A stretch of DNA of 64,000 bases from Mycobacterium sp. NS-7484 (GTDB taxonomy: Bacteria; Actinomycetota; Actinomycetes; Mycobacteriales; Mycobacteriaceae): NCBI RefSeq assembly GCF_001953975.1, contig NZ_MBEJ01000121.1:1-64000 (forward strand), written 5' to 3'. This document shows positions 1 through 8,233 of this stretch, piece by piece (position 1 is the stretch's first letter; each line of letters opens with the position of its first letter). Position numbers and translations under genes: made by a program. The notes under the pieces are model-generated. The model was not told the DNA's origin. It did no database searches and was given only the letters and a program-made list of their open reading frames with translations.

Positions 1-90
1 CACGGCTGGGCCGGCAGATCAACACCCTAACCGCCACGACACACCGACAGCCGTACACACATTTTGGCCATTAACCCGGACCCGAAAACC

Positions 91-130
91 AACGATGCCC
101 CACCCGCTTAATCGCGGGTGGGGCATCGTT
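91..130 (-). terminator. Perfect 17-bp hairpin downstream of tRNA-His
   Basis: Two exactly complementary 17-nt arms (91-107 and 114-130) flank a 6-nt loop, TTAATC. The hairpin lies ten bases beyond the 3' end of the minus-strand tRNA-His, so it probably terminates that transcript. It is symmetric and could also stop a plus-strand transcript entering from the left edge. There is no clear U-tract, which is common for mycobacterial terminators. Bases 1-90 show no gene I can support. Confidence 0.75.
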
Positions 131-139
131 ACCAGTCGG

Positions 140-213
140 GGTGGCTGACGGGACTCGAACCCGCGACAGCCAGGATCACAACCTGGTGCTCTACCAACTG
201 AACTACAGCCACC
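140..213 (-). tRNA. tRNA-His (anticodon GTG)
   Basis: Reading the minus strand gives a complete cloverleaf. The acceptor arms GTGGCTG and CAGCCAC pair, the anticodon stem CCAGG/CCTGG holds the loop TTGTGAT with anticodon GTG, and the T-arm carries the usual GGTTCGAGTCC. Base 213 supplies the extra G at position -1 and base 140 the C73 discriminator, the pair typical of histidine tRNAs. CCA is not encoded. A strong hairpin follows at 91-130. Confidence 0.95.
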
Positions 214-252
214 ATCGCCGCGCTGCCTTTCGGCGTATGCGGCTCGTAGATA

Positions 253-900
253 CTAACTGCTCGGGTGTCCTACCGCCGAATCGGTTTCGGGCGCGTCGTC
301 CTTGGGCGGCCCGAGCTCGGCGGCGACAGCGGCGATATCGCTGGTAGACGGCCCGGGCTGGGCAACGAACGCGGTCGAGCGGTAGTACTTGAGTTCGCGG
401 ATCGACTCGTGGATGTCGGCCAGCGCGCGGTGTGCGAGGCCCTTCTCGGGCTGACCGAAGTAGATGCGTGGGTACCAGCGCCGGCACAGTTCCTTGATCG
501 AGCTGACGTCGATCATCCGGTAGTGCAGGTAGTCGTCCAGTTTCGGCATGTCGCGGGCGATGAAGCCGCGGTCGGTGGCAATCGAGTTGCCGGCCAGGGG
601 AGCGGCCTTGGCCTGCTTGACGTGGCCGCGGATGTAATCGAGCACCATCTCTTCGGCGGTGGCGAGGTCGACGGTGGACCGCCGCACCTCCTCGGTCAGG
701 CCGGATCGGGCGTGCATCTGTTTGACCACATCGACCATCGACGACAGCGCCGCGTCGTCAGCGTGAATCACCACGTCAAGGCCGTCGCCGAGGATGTTCA
801 GGTCAGCGTCGGTGACCAGAACCGCGATCTCGATCAGGCGATCGGACTTCAGGTCCAGGCCGGTCATCTCGCAGTCGATCCATACCAGTTCGTCTCGCAC
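253..900 (-). CDS. orn: Oligoribonuclease Orn
   Basis: 215-residue DEDDh 3'-5' exoribonuclease that degrades di- to penta-ribonucleotides at the end of mRNA decay and clears pGpG from c-di-GMP turnover. The N-terminus reads DELVWIDCEMTGLD, which is the ExoI motif (DxE), and HRALADIHESI near residue 165-175 carries the ExoIII His and Asp. The GTG at 898-900 is chosen because it gives the exact length and N-terminus I recall for the M. tuberculosis Orn; an upstream in-frame ATG would add about seven residues. It lies head to head with the HerA-like gene, separated by 130 bases. Confidence 0.93.
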   Translation of the reverse strand: MRDELVWIDCEMTGLDLKSDRLIEIAVLVTDADLNILGDGLDVVIHADDAALSSMVDVVKQMHARSGLTEEVRRSTVDLATAEEMVLDYIRGHVKQAKAAPLAGNSIATDRGFIARDMPKLDDYLHYRMIDVSSIKELCRRWYPRIYFGQPEKGLAHRALADIHESIRELKYYRSTAFVAQPGPSTSDIAAVAAELGPPKDDAPETDSAVGHPSS

Positions 901-1030
901 AAAGATCCACAGTATTCCCATAGCTTGCTGTAGAACCGCCACACCCACCGCGCGTGGCGTCCGGCAAGTAGTGTCAGAGCCCGATTGGCTCGTTCGCGCA
1001 CACTTCGTACCTGGCCGGGAGGACCGCCGC

Positions 1031-2605
1031 ATGACCACGGAATCGACAGCCACCCCTGCGCAGCAGATCGCTGCCGGCTACGCCGTCGAAGGCCAAGCGC
1101 TGGAATTGGGAACGGTCCTGGTGGACGGCGTCGTCGACCCGGCCGCCCAGGTGCGCATCCCATTGGCCACGGTCAACCGGCACGGGCTGATCGCCGGTGC
1201 CACCGGTACCGGTAAGACGAAGACGCTGCAGGTGATCGCCGAGCAGCTGTCGGCAGCCGGCGTTCCGGTGATGATGGCCGACGTCAAAGGCGACCTGTCC
1301 GGGTTGGCCAAGCCGGGAGAGACCAACGACAAGGTCGACCAGCGCGGCAAGGACACCGGCGATGCCTGGACGCCGACGGCGTTCCCCGTGGAGTTCCTGT
1401 CGTTGGGCACCGAGGGCGTCGGGGTTCCGGTGCGCGCCACTATCACCAGCTTCGGTCCGATCCTGCTGTCGAAAGTCTTGGGGCTCAACACCACTCAGGA
1501 GTCGACCCTCGGCCTGATCTTCCATTGGGCCGATCAGAAGGGGCTGCCCCTGCTGGACATCAAGGATCTGCGCTCGGTGATCCAGTTCCTCACCAGCGAC
1601 GAGGGCAAGCCCGAACTCAAGGCTTTGGGTGCGGTGTCGACGACGACTGCCGGTGTCATCCTGCGGGCCCTGGTCAATTTGGAGGCCGAGGGGGCCGACT
1701 CGTTCTTCGGTGAGCCCGAACTGGAGCCCAAGGACCTGCTGCGCACGGATCCGCAGGGTCGCGGCATCATCACCCTGTTGGAGTTGGGCGCTCAGGCTGC
1801 CCGGCCGGTGATGTTCTCGACGTTCTTGATGTGGGTGCTGGCCGATCTGTTCACGACGCTGCCCGAGGTCGGCGACGTCGACAAGCCCAAGTTGGTCTTC
1901 ATCTTCGATGAGGCGCATCTGCTGTTCAACGACGCGTCCAAGGCGTTCCTGGAGCAGGTCGAGCAGACCGTCAAGCTGATCCGGTCCAAAGGCGTCGGCG
2001 TATTCTTCTGCACCCAACTGCCCACCGATGTACCCAATGACGTGTTGTCCCAACTGGGCGCCCGGGTGCAGCACGCGTTGCGCGCCTTCACTCCTGATGA
2101 CCAGAAGGCGCTGTCGAAGACGGTTCGCACCTACCCGAAGACGGATGTCTACGACCTGGAGAAGGCGTTGACGTCGTTGGGGATCGGCGAGGCGATCGTC
2201 ACGGTGCTCTCAGAGACCGGGGCGCCGACGCCGGTGGCGTGGACTCGGATGCGCGCCCCGCGGTCGTTGATGGACACCATCGGGCCCGAGGAGATCACCG
2301 CGGCCGCGAAGGCCAGCCCGCTGCAGGCCACCTATGGCCAGACGGTCGACCGGGATTCGGCATACGAGCGGCTGGCCGCCAAGCTGGCCCCGCCGCCCTC
2401 GCCCGAGGATCCGGGTGGCTTCGCCGGGGTCGAGGCGTCCGGCGACATCGAACCGATGCCCGCCCCGGCGCAGCCCCAAGAACCAGGCGTGCTCGAGCAG
2501 GTGCTCAAGAGCTCGGCGTTCAAGAGTGCGATGCGCTCGGCGGGCACGGTGATTGGCCGGGAGATCACCCGAAGTATTTTCGGCACGGGGCGCCGCCGCC
2601 GCTGA
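1031..2605 (+). CDS. HerA-like (DUF853) ATPase, Rv2510c family
   Basis: 524-residue AAA-type P-loop ATPase. Walker A is GATGTGKT at about residues 56-63 and Walker B is LVFIFDEAHLLF at about 287-298, the signature of the DUF853 / HerA-HP group related to DNA-pumping HerA/FtsK ATPases. The C-terminal 80 residues are Pro/Ala rich and end in a basic tail (GRRRR). The start is the ATG at 1031, where the protein begins MTTESTATPAQQ; a longer frame reading upstream overlaps orn and is not credible. Its partnership with orn is conserved in mycobacteria as I recall. The cellular substrate is not known to me. Confidence 0.85.
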   Translation: MTTESTATPAQQIAAGYAVEGQALELGTVLVDGVVDPAAQVRIPLATVNRHGLIAGATGTGKTKTLQVIAEQLSAAGVPVMMADVKGDLSGLAKPGETNDKVDQRGKDTGDAWTPTAFPVEFLSLGTEGVGVPVRATITSFGPILLSKVLGLNTTQESTLGLIFHWADQKGLPLLDIKDLRSVIQFLTSDEGKPELKALGAVSTTTAGVILRALVNLEAEGADSFFGEPELEPKDLLRTDPQGRGIITLLELGAQAARPVMFSTFLMWVLADLFTTLPEVGDVDKPKLVFIFDEAHLLFNDASKAFLEQVEQTVKLIRSKGVGVFFCTQLPTDVPNDVLSQLGARVQHALRAFTPDDQKALSKTVRTYPKTDVYDLEKALTSLGIGEAIVTVLSETGAPTPVAWTRMRAPRSLMDTIGPEEITAAAKASPLQATYGQTVDRDSAYERLAAKLAPPPSPEDPGGFAGVEASGDIEPMPAPAQPQEPGVLEQVLKSSAFKSAMRSAGTVIGREITRSIFGTGRRRR

Positions 2606-2636
2606 GCGGCGAATCGGGCTACAGCCGCTGAAGCTC

Positions 2637-2701
2637 GCGCCGATTTCTACCCAGGGGTCGTGATCTGAGCCGATCAACAACCCAGAGGTAGAAATCGGCG
2701 C
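2637..2701. terminator. Inverted repeat between convergent genes
   Basis: GCGCCGATTTCTACC (2637-2651) is repeated exactly inverted at 2687-2701, 35 bases apart. It sits in the 111-bp gap where the HerA-like gene and the SDR gene converge, so a bidirectional terminator is the simplest reading. The long loop and lack of U-tract keep other roles, such as a protein-binding palindrome, open. Confidence 0.5.
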
Positions 2702-2716
2702 AAAGACAGGCGAAAA

Positions 2717-3523
2717 CTAACCGCCGCCGAGCTTCTTGTAGACCGCGCCGACGATCGGGGTGACGATCGCCCGTGGGGCGTAGCCGCTGGCCATCGACAT
2801 GGCCTTGGAGGTCACCCCCGGCACCACCCGCATCTTGTTCTTCTCCAAGGCGTCCAACGACAGCTTGGCGGTGTATTCCGTTGAGATCCACAGGAAGTCG
2901 GGGATCAGCCGCTCGACGAGTGACTGCTCGGCCGCGTCGGGCAGCTCGGTGCGCACCGGGCCCGGCGCCAACACGGTGACGTGTACGCCGGCGCCCTTGA
3001 GCTCGCCGCGTAGTGACTCGCTGAATGTGTTGGCGAAGGCCTTGGACGCGGCGTAGGTGGCGTTGTTGGGGATGGGGGAGTTGCCGGCCGCCGATCCCGA
3101 GATCAGGATGCCGCCGGAGCCGCGCTTGACCATGCCCGGCAGGACCGCCAGCACCAGGTCGTGCACGCCGAGCACGTTGAGCTGCACCTGGGCCTTCTCG
3201 CCGGCGGGATCCAGGTCGATCACCGGCCCGAAGGTCGCGGTGCCTGCGTTGGCGCACAGGATCGAGATCTCGCGCTGGGCCAGTTCGTCGCACAGGCCGT
3301 CGCGGGCCGCCGGGTCGGTGAGGTCGACGGCACGCACCTCCACGGTCACGCCGTAGCGCTCGGTGAGCCGCTGCGCCAGGGACGTCAGCACGTCCTCCCG
3401 CCGGGCGGTGATGATCAGGTGATGGCCGCGGGCGGCGAGCTCGGTGGCCAGCGCCTCACCGATGTTCTGTGAGGCGCCGGTGACGACGGCACGGGCATCC
3501 GGACTGGGTGCGGGTACGGGCAT
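2717..3523 (-). CDS. Short-chain dehydrogenase, Rv2509 family
   Basis: 268-residue classical SDR. The NAD(P) site is the variant VTGASQNIG near residues 14-22. The NAG-type motif is CANAG, the catalytic Ser lies in ISGSAAG and the Tyr/Lys pair in YAASKAF. The ATG at 3523 gives MPVPAPSPDARAVVTG, matching the length and start I recall for Rv2509; in-frame upstream starts run into the MFS promoter region. It faces the MFS gene divergently across only 43 bases. The substrate cannot be told from sequence. Confidence 0.88.
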   Translation of the reverse strand: MPVPAPSPDARAVVTGASQNIGEALATELAARGHHLIITARREDVLTSLAQRLTERYGVTVEVRAVDLTDPAARDGLCDELAQREISILCANAGTATFGPVIDLDPAGEKAQVQLNVLGVHDLVLAVLPGMVKRGSGGILISGSAAGNSPIPNNATYAASKAFANTFSESLRGELKGAGVHVTVLAPGPVRTELPDAAEQSLVERLIPDFLWISTEYTAKLSLDALEKNKMRVVPGVTSKAMSMASGYAPRAIVTPIVGAVYKKLGGG

Positions 3524-3566
3524 GGCGCCAATCCTAGAAGGAGCCAAAACCCATAGGGTGTCGGTC

Positions 3567-4871
3567 ATGACTAACCCCGGGCGGGCGAGGGTGCTCGCGT
3601 GGGCGTTGTGGGACTGCGGTGCGACGGGCCTCAACGCAATCGCCGTCACCTTTGTGTTCTCGGTTTATCTGACCGGCGCGGTCGGCTCTGATCTTCCTGG
3701 GGACACCACCCCGGCCAGCTGGTTGGGCCGCGCGATGACCGTCGCCGGACTCGCGGTGGCCGTCCTGGCCCCGGTGACCGGTATCTGGGTGGACGCCCCG
3801 GAGCGACGCCGTCGGGTGCTCGCGGTGATGACCGGGGCGGCCGTGGCGCTGACGTCGGCGATGAGCCTGATCCACGACGACCACCGCTATCTATTGCCCG
3901 GCCTGATCTTGCTGGCCTGCACAGCGGCGTGCAACGAGCTGGCCACGGTGCCCTATAACGCCATGCTGCGGCAGCTGTCGACACCGGAGACCTCCGGACG
4001 CATCTCTGGGCTGGGTCTGGCCCTGGGCTACGCGGGCAGCGTCGTGTTGCTGCTTGTGGCTTATGTCGGGTTCATCGCCGGTGACGGCGAGACCCGCGGT
4101 CTGCTGGGCATCCCGGCGGCAGACGGTCAGAACGTGCGGGCGGTGATGCTGCTGACCGCGGTCTGGTTCATGTTGTTCGCGCTGCCGGTGTTCATCGTCG
4201 TACCGAAGGTGACCGCCACCGGCCCGACCGAACGCGTCGGCCTGTTCGGTGCCTACCGGCGACTGTGGGCCGAGATCCGCGGCGAGTGGCGCCGCGACCA
4301 CAACGTCGTCTACTACCTGTTGGCGAGCGCGGTGTTCCGCGACGGTCTGGCCGGAGTGTTCGCGTTCGGCGCTGTGCTGGGCGTCAACGTCTATGGCATC
4401 TCCGAGGCGGACGTGTTGCTGTTCGGCATGAGTGCGTGTGTGATCGCCGCGGTGGGCGCCGTGGTCGGCGGGCAGCTCGATGACCGGCTGGGATCCAAAC
4501 CTGTCATCGTCGGATCGCTGGTCAGCCTGATCGTGGTCGGGTTGTCCCTGCTGGTTCTGTCCGGTCCGGTGGCCTTCTGGGTGTGCGGGCTGCTGCTGTG
4601 CCTGTTCATCGGCCCGACGCTGTCCTCGGCGCGCACTTTGATGCTGAGGCTGACCGCCGACGGCAAGGAGGGCGTGGCCTTCGGGCTCTACACCACCGTC
4701 GGTCGCGCGGCGTCATTCCTGGCGCCGTGGCTGTTCTTCACCTTCATCGATCTGTTCGGCACCGACCGGGCCGGCATGGGCGGACTGTGTCTGGTGATGG
4801 TGCTGGGGTTGGCCGGGATGCTGGCGGTGCGGGTGCCCGCGCGGCTCAGCGTGTCCCCACGCAGATCGTGA
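3567..4871 (+). CDS. MFS transporter (UMF1/Atg22-like), Rv2508c family
   Basis: 434-residue integral membrane protein with about 12 hydrophobic segments and an early WALWDCGATGLNAI motif typical of the UMF1/Atg22-like branch of the major facilitator superfamily. The MFS-type loop DAPERRRRVL follows the second helix and GGQLDDRLGSKPV the eighth. The start ATG at 3567 is preceded by AGGG at a suitable distance. The 3' end overlaps the convergent proline-rich protein gene by 26 bases. Substrate unknown; the UMF1 group has been linked to amino-acid or metabolite efflux, but nothing here narrows it. Confidence 0.85.
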   Translation: MTNPGRARVLAWALWDCGATGLNAIAVTFVFSVYLTGAVGSDLPGDTTPASWLGRAMTVAGLAVAVLAPVTGIWVDAPERRRRVLAVMTGAAVALTSAMSLIHDDHRYLLPGLILLACTAACNELATVPYNAMLRQLSTPETSGRISGLGLALGYAGSVVLLLVAYVGFIAGDGETRGLLGIPAADGQNVRAVMLLTAVWFMLFALPVFIVVPKVTATGPTERVGLFGAYRRLWAEIRGEWRRDHNVVYYLLASAVFRDGLAGVFAFGAVLGVNVYGISEADVLLFGMSACVIAAVGAVVGGQLDDRLGSKPVIVGSLVSLIVVGLSLLVLSGPVAFWVCGLLLCLFIGPTLSSARTLMLRLTADGKEGVAFGLYTTVGRAASFLAPWLFFTFIDLFGTDRAGMGGLCLVMVLGLAGMLAVRVPARLSVSPRRS

Positions 4872-5589
4872 TGCCCGAACCGGTGCGGTGCTGGGTCTGG
4901 ACCCCGTTGACGGTCACCGTGCAGGCCACCTCGGGGCCGAAGTTGACCACGCTGACGCTGGCCGTTTCGGTCGCCGGTTGAGCCAGCTCCACCTGCTTGG
5001 TCCAGGGCAGCGGGACGTTGAACTCGGTCTGCAGCATGTTGCCCGTGTCCAGGTACGTGATGTTGATGGCCCGGCCCTCGCCGGTGACCTCGTAGGTGAC
5101 GGTCTCCGTCGGACCGGTTGCGGTGGTCGTCGGCGGCGCGATGGTCGGTGCGGGGACCGGGCGGGGTGCCCGTGAGGTCGTGGTGGGTGTCGTCGGCGAC
5201 GTGCTGAAGCCGGGCGCGGGAGTGATCGGTTGCGGTGGTGCGACCACCGTCTCTTGACGGGAACCGTTGGTGATCACCAGCGCGACGACCAGACCCACCA
5301 GGACCAGGATCGCGATGGCGGCCAGGATCCACAGCCACAGCCGGGGCTCATGGCCGTCGGGCTCGGTAGGGGTGGGGGCGCTCGGCGGCGGCGAACCGGC
5401 TCCGTACTGACCGGTTGCGCCTGCGTCGTACCCGTAGGGAGGGTAGGACGGCAGCTGCTGGGTGGGATTCGGGTACGCACCCTGATACGGCGGCTGGTTC
5501 GCATACGCCGGATCTGGATAGTCAACGGGAGAGCCGCTACCGAACGGTTGGGTCGGGTCAGACCCGTCGCGGCGTGGTGAATCGGTCAT
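4846..5589 (-). CDS. Proline-rich membrane protein with MmpS-like C-terminus (Rv2507 family)
   Basis: 247 residues in four parts: a Pro/Gly/Tyr-rich cytoplasmic N-terminus (about 1-85, with PPYQGAYPNP-type repeats), one transmembrane helix (LWLWILAAIAILVLVGLVVALVI), a Thr/Pro linker, and a C-terminal domain (about 145-247) that resembles the periplasmic domain of MmpS proteins (VTYEVTGEGRAINITYLDTGN and two cysteines near the end). The ATG at 5589 is chosen because GAGG stands five bases upstream; a GTG two codons earlier lacks a ribosome site. It converges with and overlaps the MFS gene. An envelope role is likely but unproven. Confidence 0.85.
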   Translation of the reverse strand: MTDSPRRDGSDPTQPFGSGSPVDYPDPAYANQPPYQGAYPNPTQQLPSYPPYGYDAGATGQYGAGSPPPSAPTPTEPDGHEPRLWLWILAAIAILVLVGLVVALVITNGSRQETVVAPPQPITPAPGFSTSPTTPTTTSRAPRPVPAPTIAPPTTTATGPTETVTYEVTGEGRAINITYLDTGNMLQTEFNVPLPWTKQVELAQPATETASVSVVNFGPEVACTVTVNGVQTQHRTGSGITICVGTR

Positions 5590-5707
5590 GCCCACCTCAT
5601 GGCTGCGAGGGTACCTGTGCGGATGCTCAGTGTGCCGAGACCGAGGTCACCCGTGCGGTGGCGGGAAGATGGTGGGTGCTCGGCGAATGAAGACAGGAGG
5701 GCGCGAG

Positions 5708-7570
5708 GTGGTCGCAGACCAACACGTGCGGGTGAACTATGGCGCGTCGTTGTCCCCGGATGCGACGGCATTTGCCCACCTGGTCGACGACGGGGGATAC
5801 CCGCGCGCGGTGCAGCGGTTCCTGCGCGGGTGGCGGGCCAGCTCTTCGCGTGATGTGGAACTGCCCGTCATCGGGCCCGTGACGAAGGTCATCCATTCGG
5901 CGGATGGGCACTGGCTGGCGTGCCAGGTGGCCCCGGAAGGCGGCACCCGTAGCCAGATCTGGGTGGTGACCACCGACCCCGACGACCGCGACGCGCGCCG
6001 GATCGATTACTGGCCGGCCGAGGTCGGCGAGGGCACCGCGGAGCTGATCGGGTGGGACGGCACCCAGGTGGCGGCGATCCTCACCGGTGAGGACGGCGTC
6101 GGTAGTTCCTGCCTGATCGATCCGGCCACCGGGGACACCGTGGTGCTCGACCGTCGTTCCGGCGGCCGGTTGGTCGACGCCTGGGCCGGTGCCTCGCTGG
6201 TCCGCGTCGGCCCGCGTGGCTACCAGGAACTCATCCTGCTGTGGGGGCACACCGAAATCGCGCTGTTGCCGGCCGATCCCGGCTCGGTCACCGATTTCGG
6301 AGTGATCCTCGACGATCACACGCCACGCCGGTTGCGCAGCGGCATCGACGGGGAGACCGGGTTGTACCATCCGGCCAGCACCTACGGCCCGGACAGCACG
6401 GAAGGCTTTGTGCGGGCGTTGATCCGCAGTGACAACGGCGCCGGCTACGCCCGTCTGCTCGAGGTGACCGTCACCGCCGAGGGCGTGTCCTATCACGTGG
6501 TGGCCGAACGTCCGGGCTATGACCTCGACGAGTTCGTGGTCAGTGACGACCTGTCCACCGTCGCGCTGCTGTGGAACATCAACGGCCGCAGTGAGTTACA
6601 GATTCTGGAATACTTCGATGAGACCTTGTCGGCGCCGATACCCCTGCCTGGCCCGGTGGCCGGAGAGCTGAGTATCAGTGCCGGCGGATCCATGGTGGCC
6701 GTCACCGTGCAGGGGCCGTCGTTGCCGCGCACCGTCGAACTCGTCGATCCGCGGTCGCTGGAGTGGGAGCGGATCGACCGGGAACCGAGTCGCGGACCGC
6801 TCACCGAGGCACCGACGCTGGAACGGATCTCCGCGCGGGACGGCCTCGAGCTCACCGCGTGGCTGTATCGGCCGCAGACCGAGACGGTCGGTGCGGTGAT
6901 GTTTCTGCACGGCGGCCCCGAGGGGCAGGCACGCCCCGAATACAACGAGATCTTCCCGGCGCTGCTGGACGCCGGATTCGCGGTGTTGACGCCGAACGTG
7001 CGCGGCTCGGGCGGGTTCGGCCGGGCGTTCGTGCACGCCGACGACAAGGAATTGCGGTTCGCCGCAATCGATGACGTCGCCGACTGTGCGCGCTATCTGG
7101 TCGACCGCGGTATCGCCCCCGCCGACAAGTTGGCCTGCACCGGTTGGTCTTACGGCGGTTATCTGACCCAGGCGGTGCTGGCGTTCCACCCGGAGCTGTT
7201 CGTGGCCGGCATCAGTATCTGCGGGATGAGCGATCTGAACACCTTCTACCGCACCACCGAACCGTGGATCGCGGCGGCCTCCTATCCCGAATACGGCCAC
7301 CCGGTGGCGGATCGGGATCTGCTGGAACGACTTTCGCCGTTGCCGAAGGCGGACAAGATCATCGCTCCGCTGCTTCTGGTGCACGGCGGCAACGACACCA
7401 ACGTGTTGCCCGACGAATCCCGGCAGATGTACGACGCGCTGGTGGCACTGGGACGCACCGTCGAACTGTTGATCTTCGACGATGACGGGCACGAGATCGT
7501 CAAGCGGGAAAACCGTGCGGTGCTGGTCGACACCGCGACCCGCTGGCTGTCCAAGGCGTTCGGCGTCTAG
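5708..7570 (+). CDS. S9-family prolyl oligopeptidase-like serine peptidase
   Basis: 620 residues: an N-terminal beta-propeller-like region (about 1-360) followed by an alpha/beta hydrolase peptidase domain. The nucleophile is in GWSYGGYLT, the acid in HGGNDTNVLPDES and the histidine in DDDGHEIVKREN, in the order expected for prolyl oligopeptidase / acylaminoacyl peptidase. HGGPEGQ forms the oxyanion region. The start is the GTG at 5708, set by a full AGGAGG seven bases upstream (5695-5700). Its stop codon shares bases with the stop of the convergent bkaR gene. No signal peptide is visible, so it is probably cytoplasmic and acts on small peptides. Confidence 0.9.
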   Translation: MVADQHVRVNYGASLSPDATAFAHLVDDGGYPRAVQRFLRGWRASSSRDVELPVIGPVTKVIHSADGHWLACQVAPEGGTRSQIWVVTTDPDDRDARRIDYWPAEVGEGTAELIGWDGTQVAAILTGEDGVGSSCLIDPATGDTVVLDRRSGGRLVDAWAGASLVRVGPRGYQELILLWGHTEIALLPADPGSVTDFGVILDDHTPRRLRSGIDGETGLYHPASTYGPDSTEGFVRALIRSDNGAGYARLLEVTVTAEGVSYHVVAERPGYDLDEFVVSDDLSTVALLWNINGRSELQILEYFDETLSAPIPLPGPVAGELSISAGGSMVAVTVQGPSLPRTVELVDPRSLEWERIDREPSRGPLTEAPTLERISARDGLELTAWLYRPQTETVGAVMFLHGGPEGQARPEYNEIFPALLDAGFAVLTPNVRGSGGFGRAFVHADDKELRFAAIDDVADCARYLVDRGIAPADKLACTGWSYGGYLTQAVLAFHPELFVAGISICGMSDLNTFYRTTEPWIAAASYPEYGHPVADRDLLERLSPLPKADKIIAPLLLVHGGNDTNVLPDESRQMYDALVALGRTVELLIFDDDGHEIVKRENRAVLVDTATRWLSKAFGV

Positions 7571-8163
7571 CCGGCCGCGGTCAGCGCCCCCAGTGTCATG
7601 CGGCGCAGTACCGCGCGGGAATGTGTCTTGGACACAGCGGGTCTCACGCTGTACGGGGTGGAGTTCAGCAATCCGAACGCGGCGTGGGCCATCACCCGGG
7701 CATCCTCTTCGGCCAGCTCCGGGTGCAGCCGTGTCAGCACCGTCACCCAGATCTCCACGTACTGCCGCTGAGCCCGGCGCACCTGTCGCCTGGCGGTGTC
7801 GGGCAGATGCGCCAGATCGCGATCCTGGATGCGGATCAGGTCGGACTCGCCGAAGACGAAGTCGAGGTGGAAGTCCACCAGGCTGTCCAGTGACTCCGCG
7901 GGGTCGTCGATTGTGGCGGTCACTTCCTGTGCCCCGGCGAGCAGCCGGGTACTGATGCCCACCAGCAGTTCGACCAACAGCGCTTCCTTGTTGGGGAAGT
8001 GCCGGTAGATGGCCGGCCCGCTGATACCGACGGCCGCGCCGATGTCCTCCAGTCGCACCGCGAGATAGCCGCGCTCAGCCATGAGCCGTTCGGCGGCGGC
8101 GATCAACTGGTCGCGACGATCGGACTTGGCGCGACTGCGACGGGTGACGGCGCGCTCGGACAT
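7567..8163 (-). CDS. bkaR: TetR-family repressor of the branched-chain keto-acid operon
   Basis: 198-residue TetR protein. The N-terminal helix-turn-helix spans about residues 18-65 (LAVRLEDIGAAVGISGPAIYRHFPNKEALL). The rest is the helical ligand/dimer domain. It is divergent from accD1 and corresponds in position and sequence to Rv2506, described as BkaR, a repressor of the neighbouring keto-acid operon. The ATG at 8163 has GGAGG six bases upstream; the longer frame would begin with TTG close to the operator. A palindrome fitting a TetR operator lies at 8189-8229 between the two genes. A branched acyl-CoA inducer is an inference. Confidence 0.87.
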   Translation of the reverse strand: MSERAVTRRSRAKSDRRDQLIAAAERLMAERGYLAVRLEDIGAAVGISGPAIYRHFPNKEALLVELLVGISTRLLAGAQEVTATIDDPAESLDSLVDFHLDFVFGESDLIRIQDRDLAHLPDTARRQVRRAQRQYVEIWVTVLTRLHPELAEEDARVMAHAAFGLLNSTPYSVRPAVSKTHSRAVLRRMTLGALTAAG

Positions 8164-8188
8164 GGCGCCTCCGGGGGTAGACAACTCA

Positions 8189-8229
8189 GTTAATGAAAAC
8201 TAACCTATCACGAGTTAGTTGTCATTAAC
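8189..8229. promoter_or_regulatory. Probable BkaR operator palindrome
   Basis: GTTAATGAAAACTAAC (8189-8204) and GTTAGTTGTCATTAAC (8214-8229) are inverted copies matching at 15 of 16 positions around a 9-bp centre. The element fills the AT-rich gap between bkaR and accD1 and ends five bases before the accD1 ATG, so a bound repressor would block both genes. Binding by BkaR is inference from position and symmetry. Confidence 0.75.
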
Positions 8230-8233
8230 CGAA

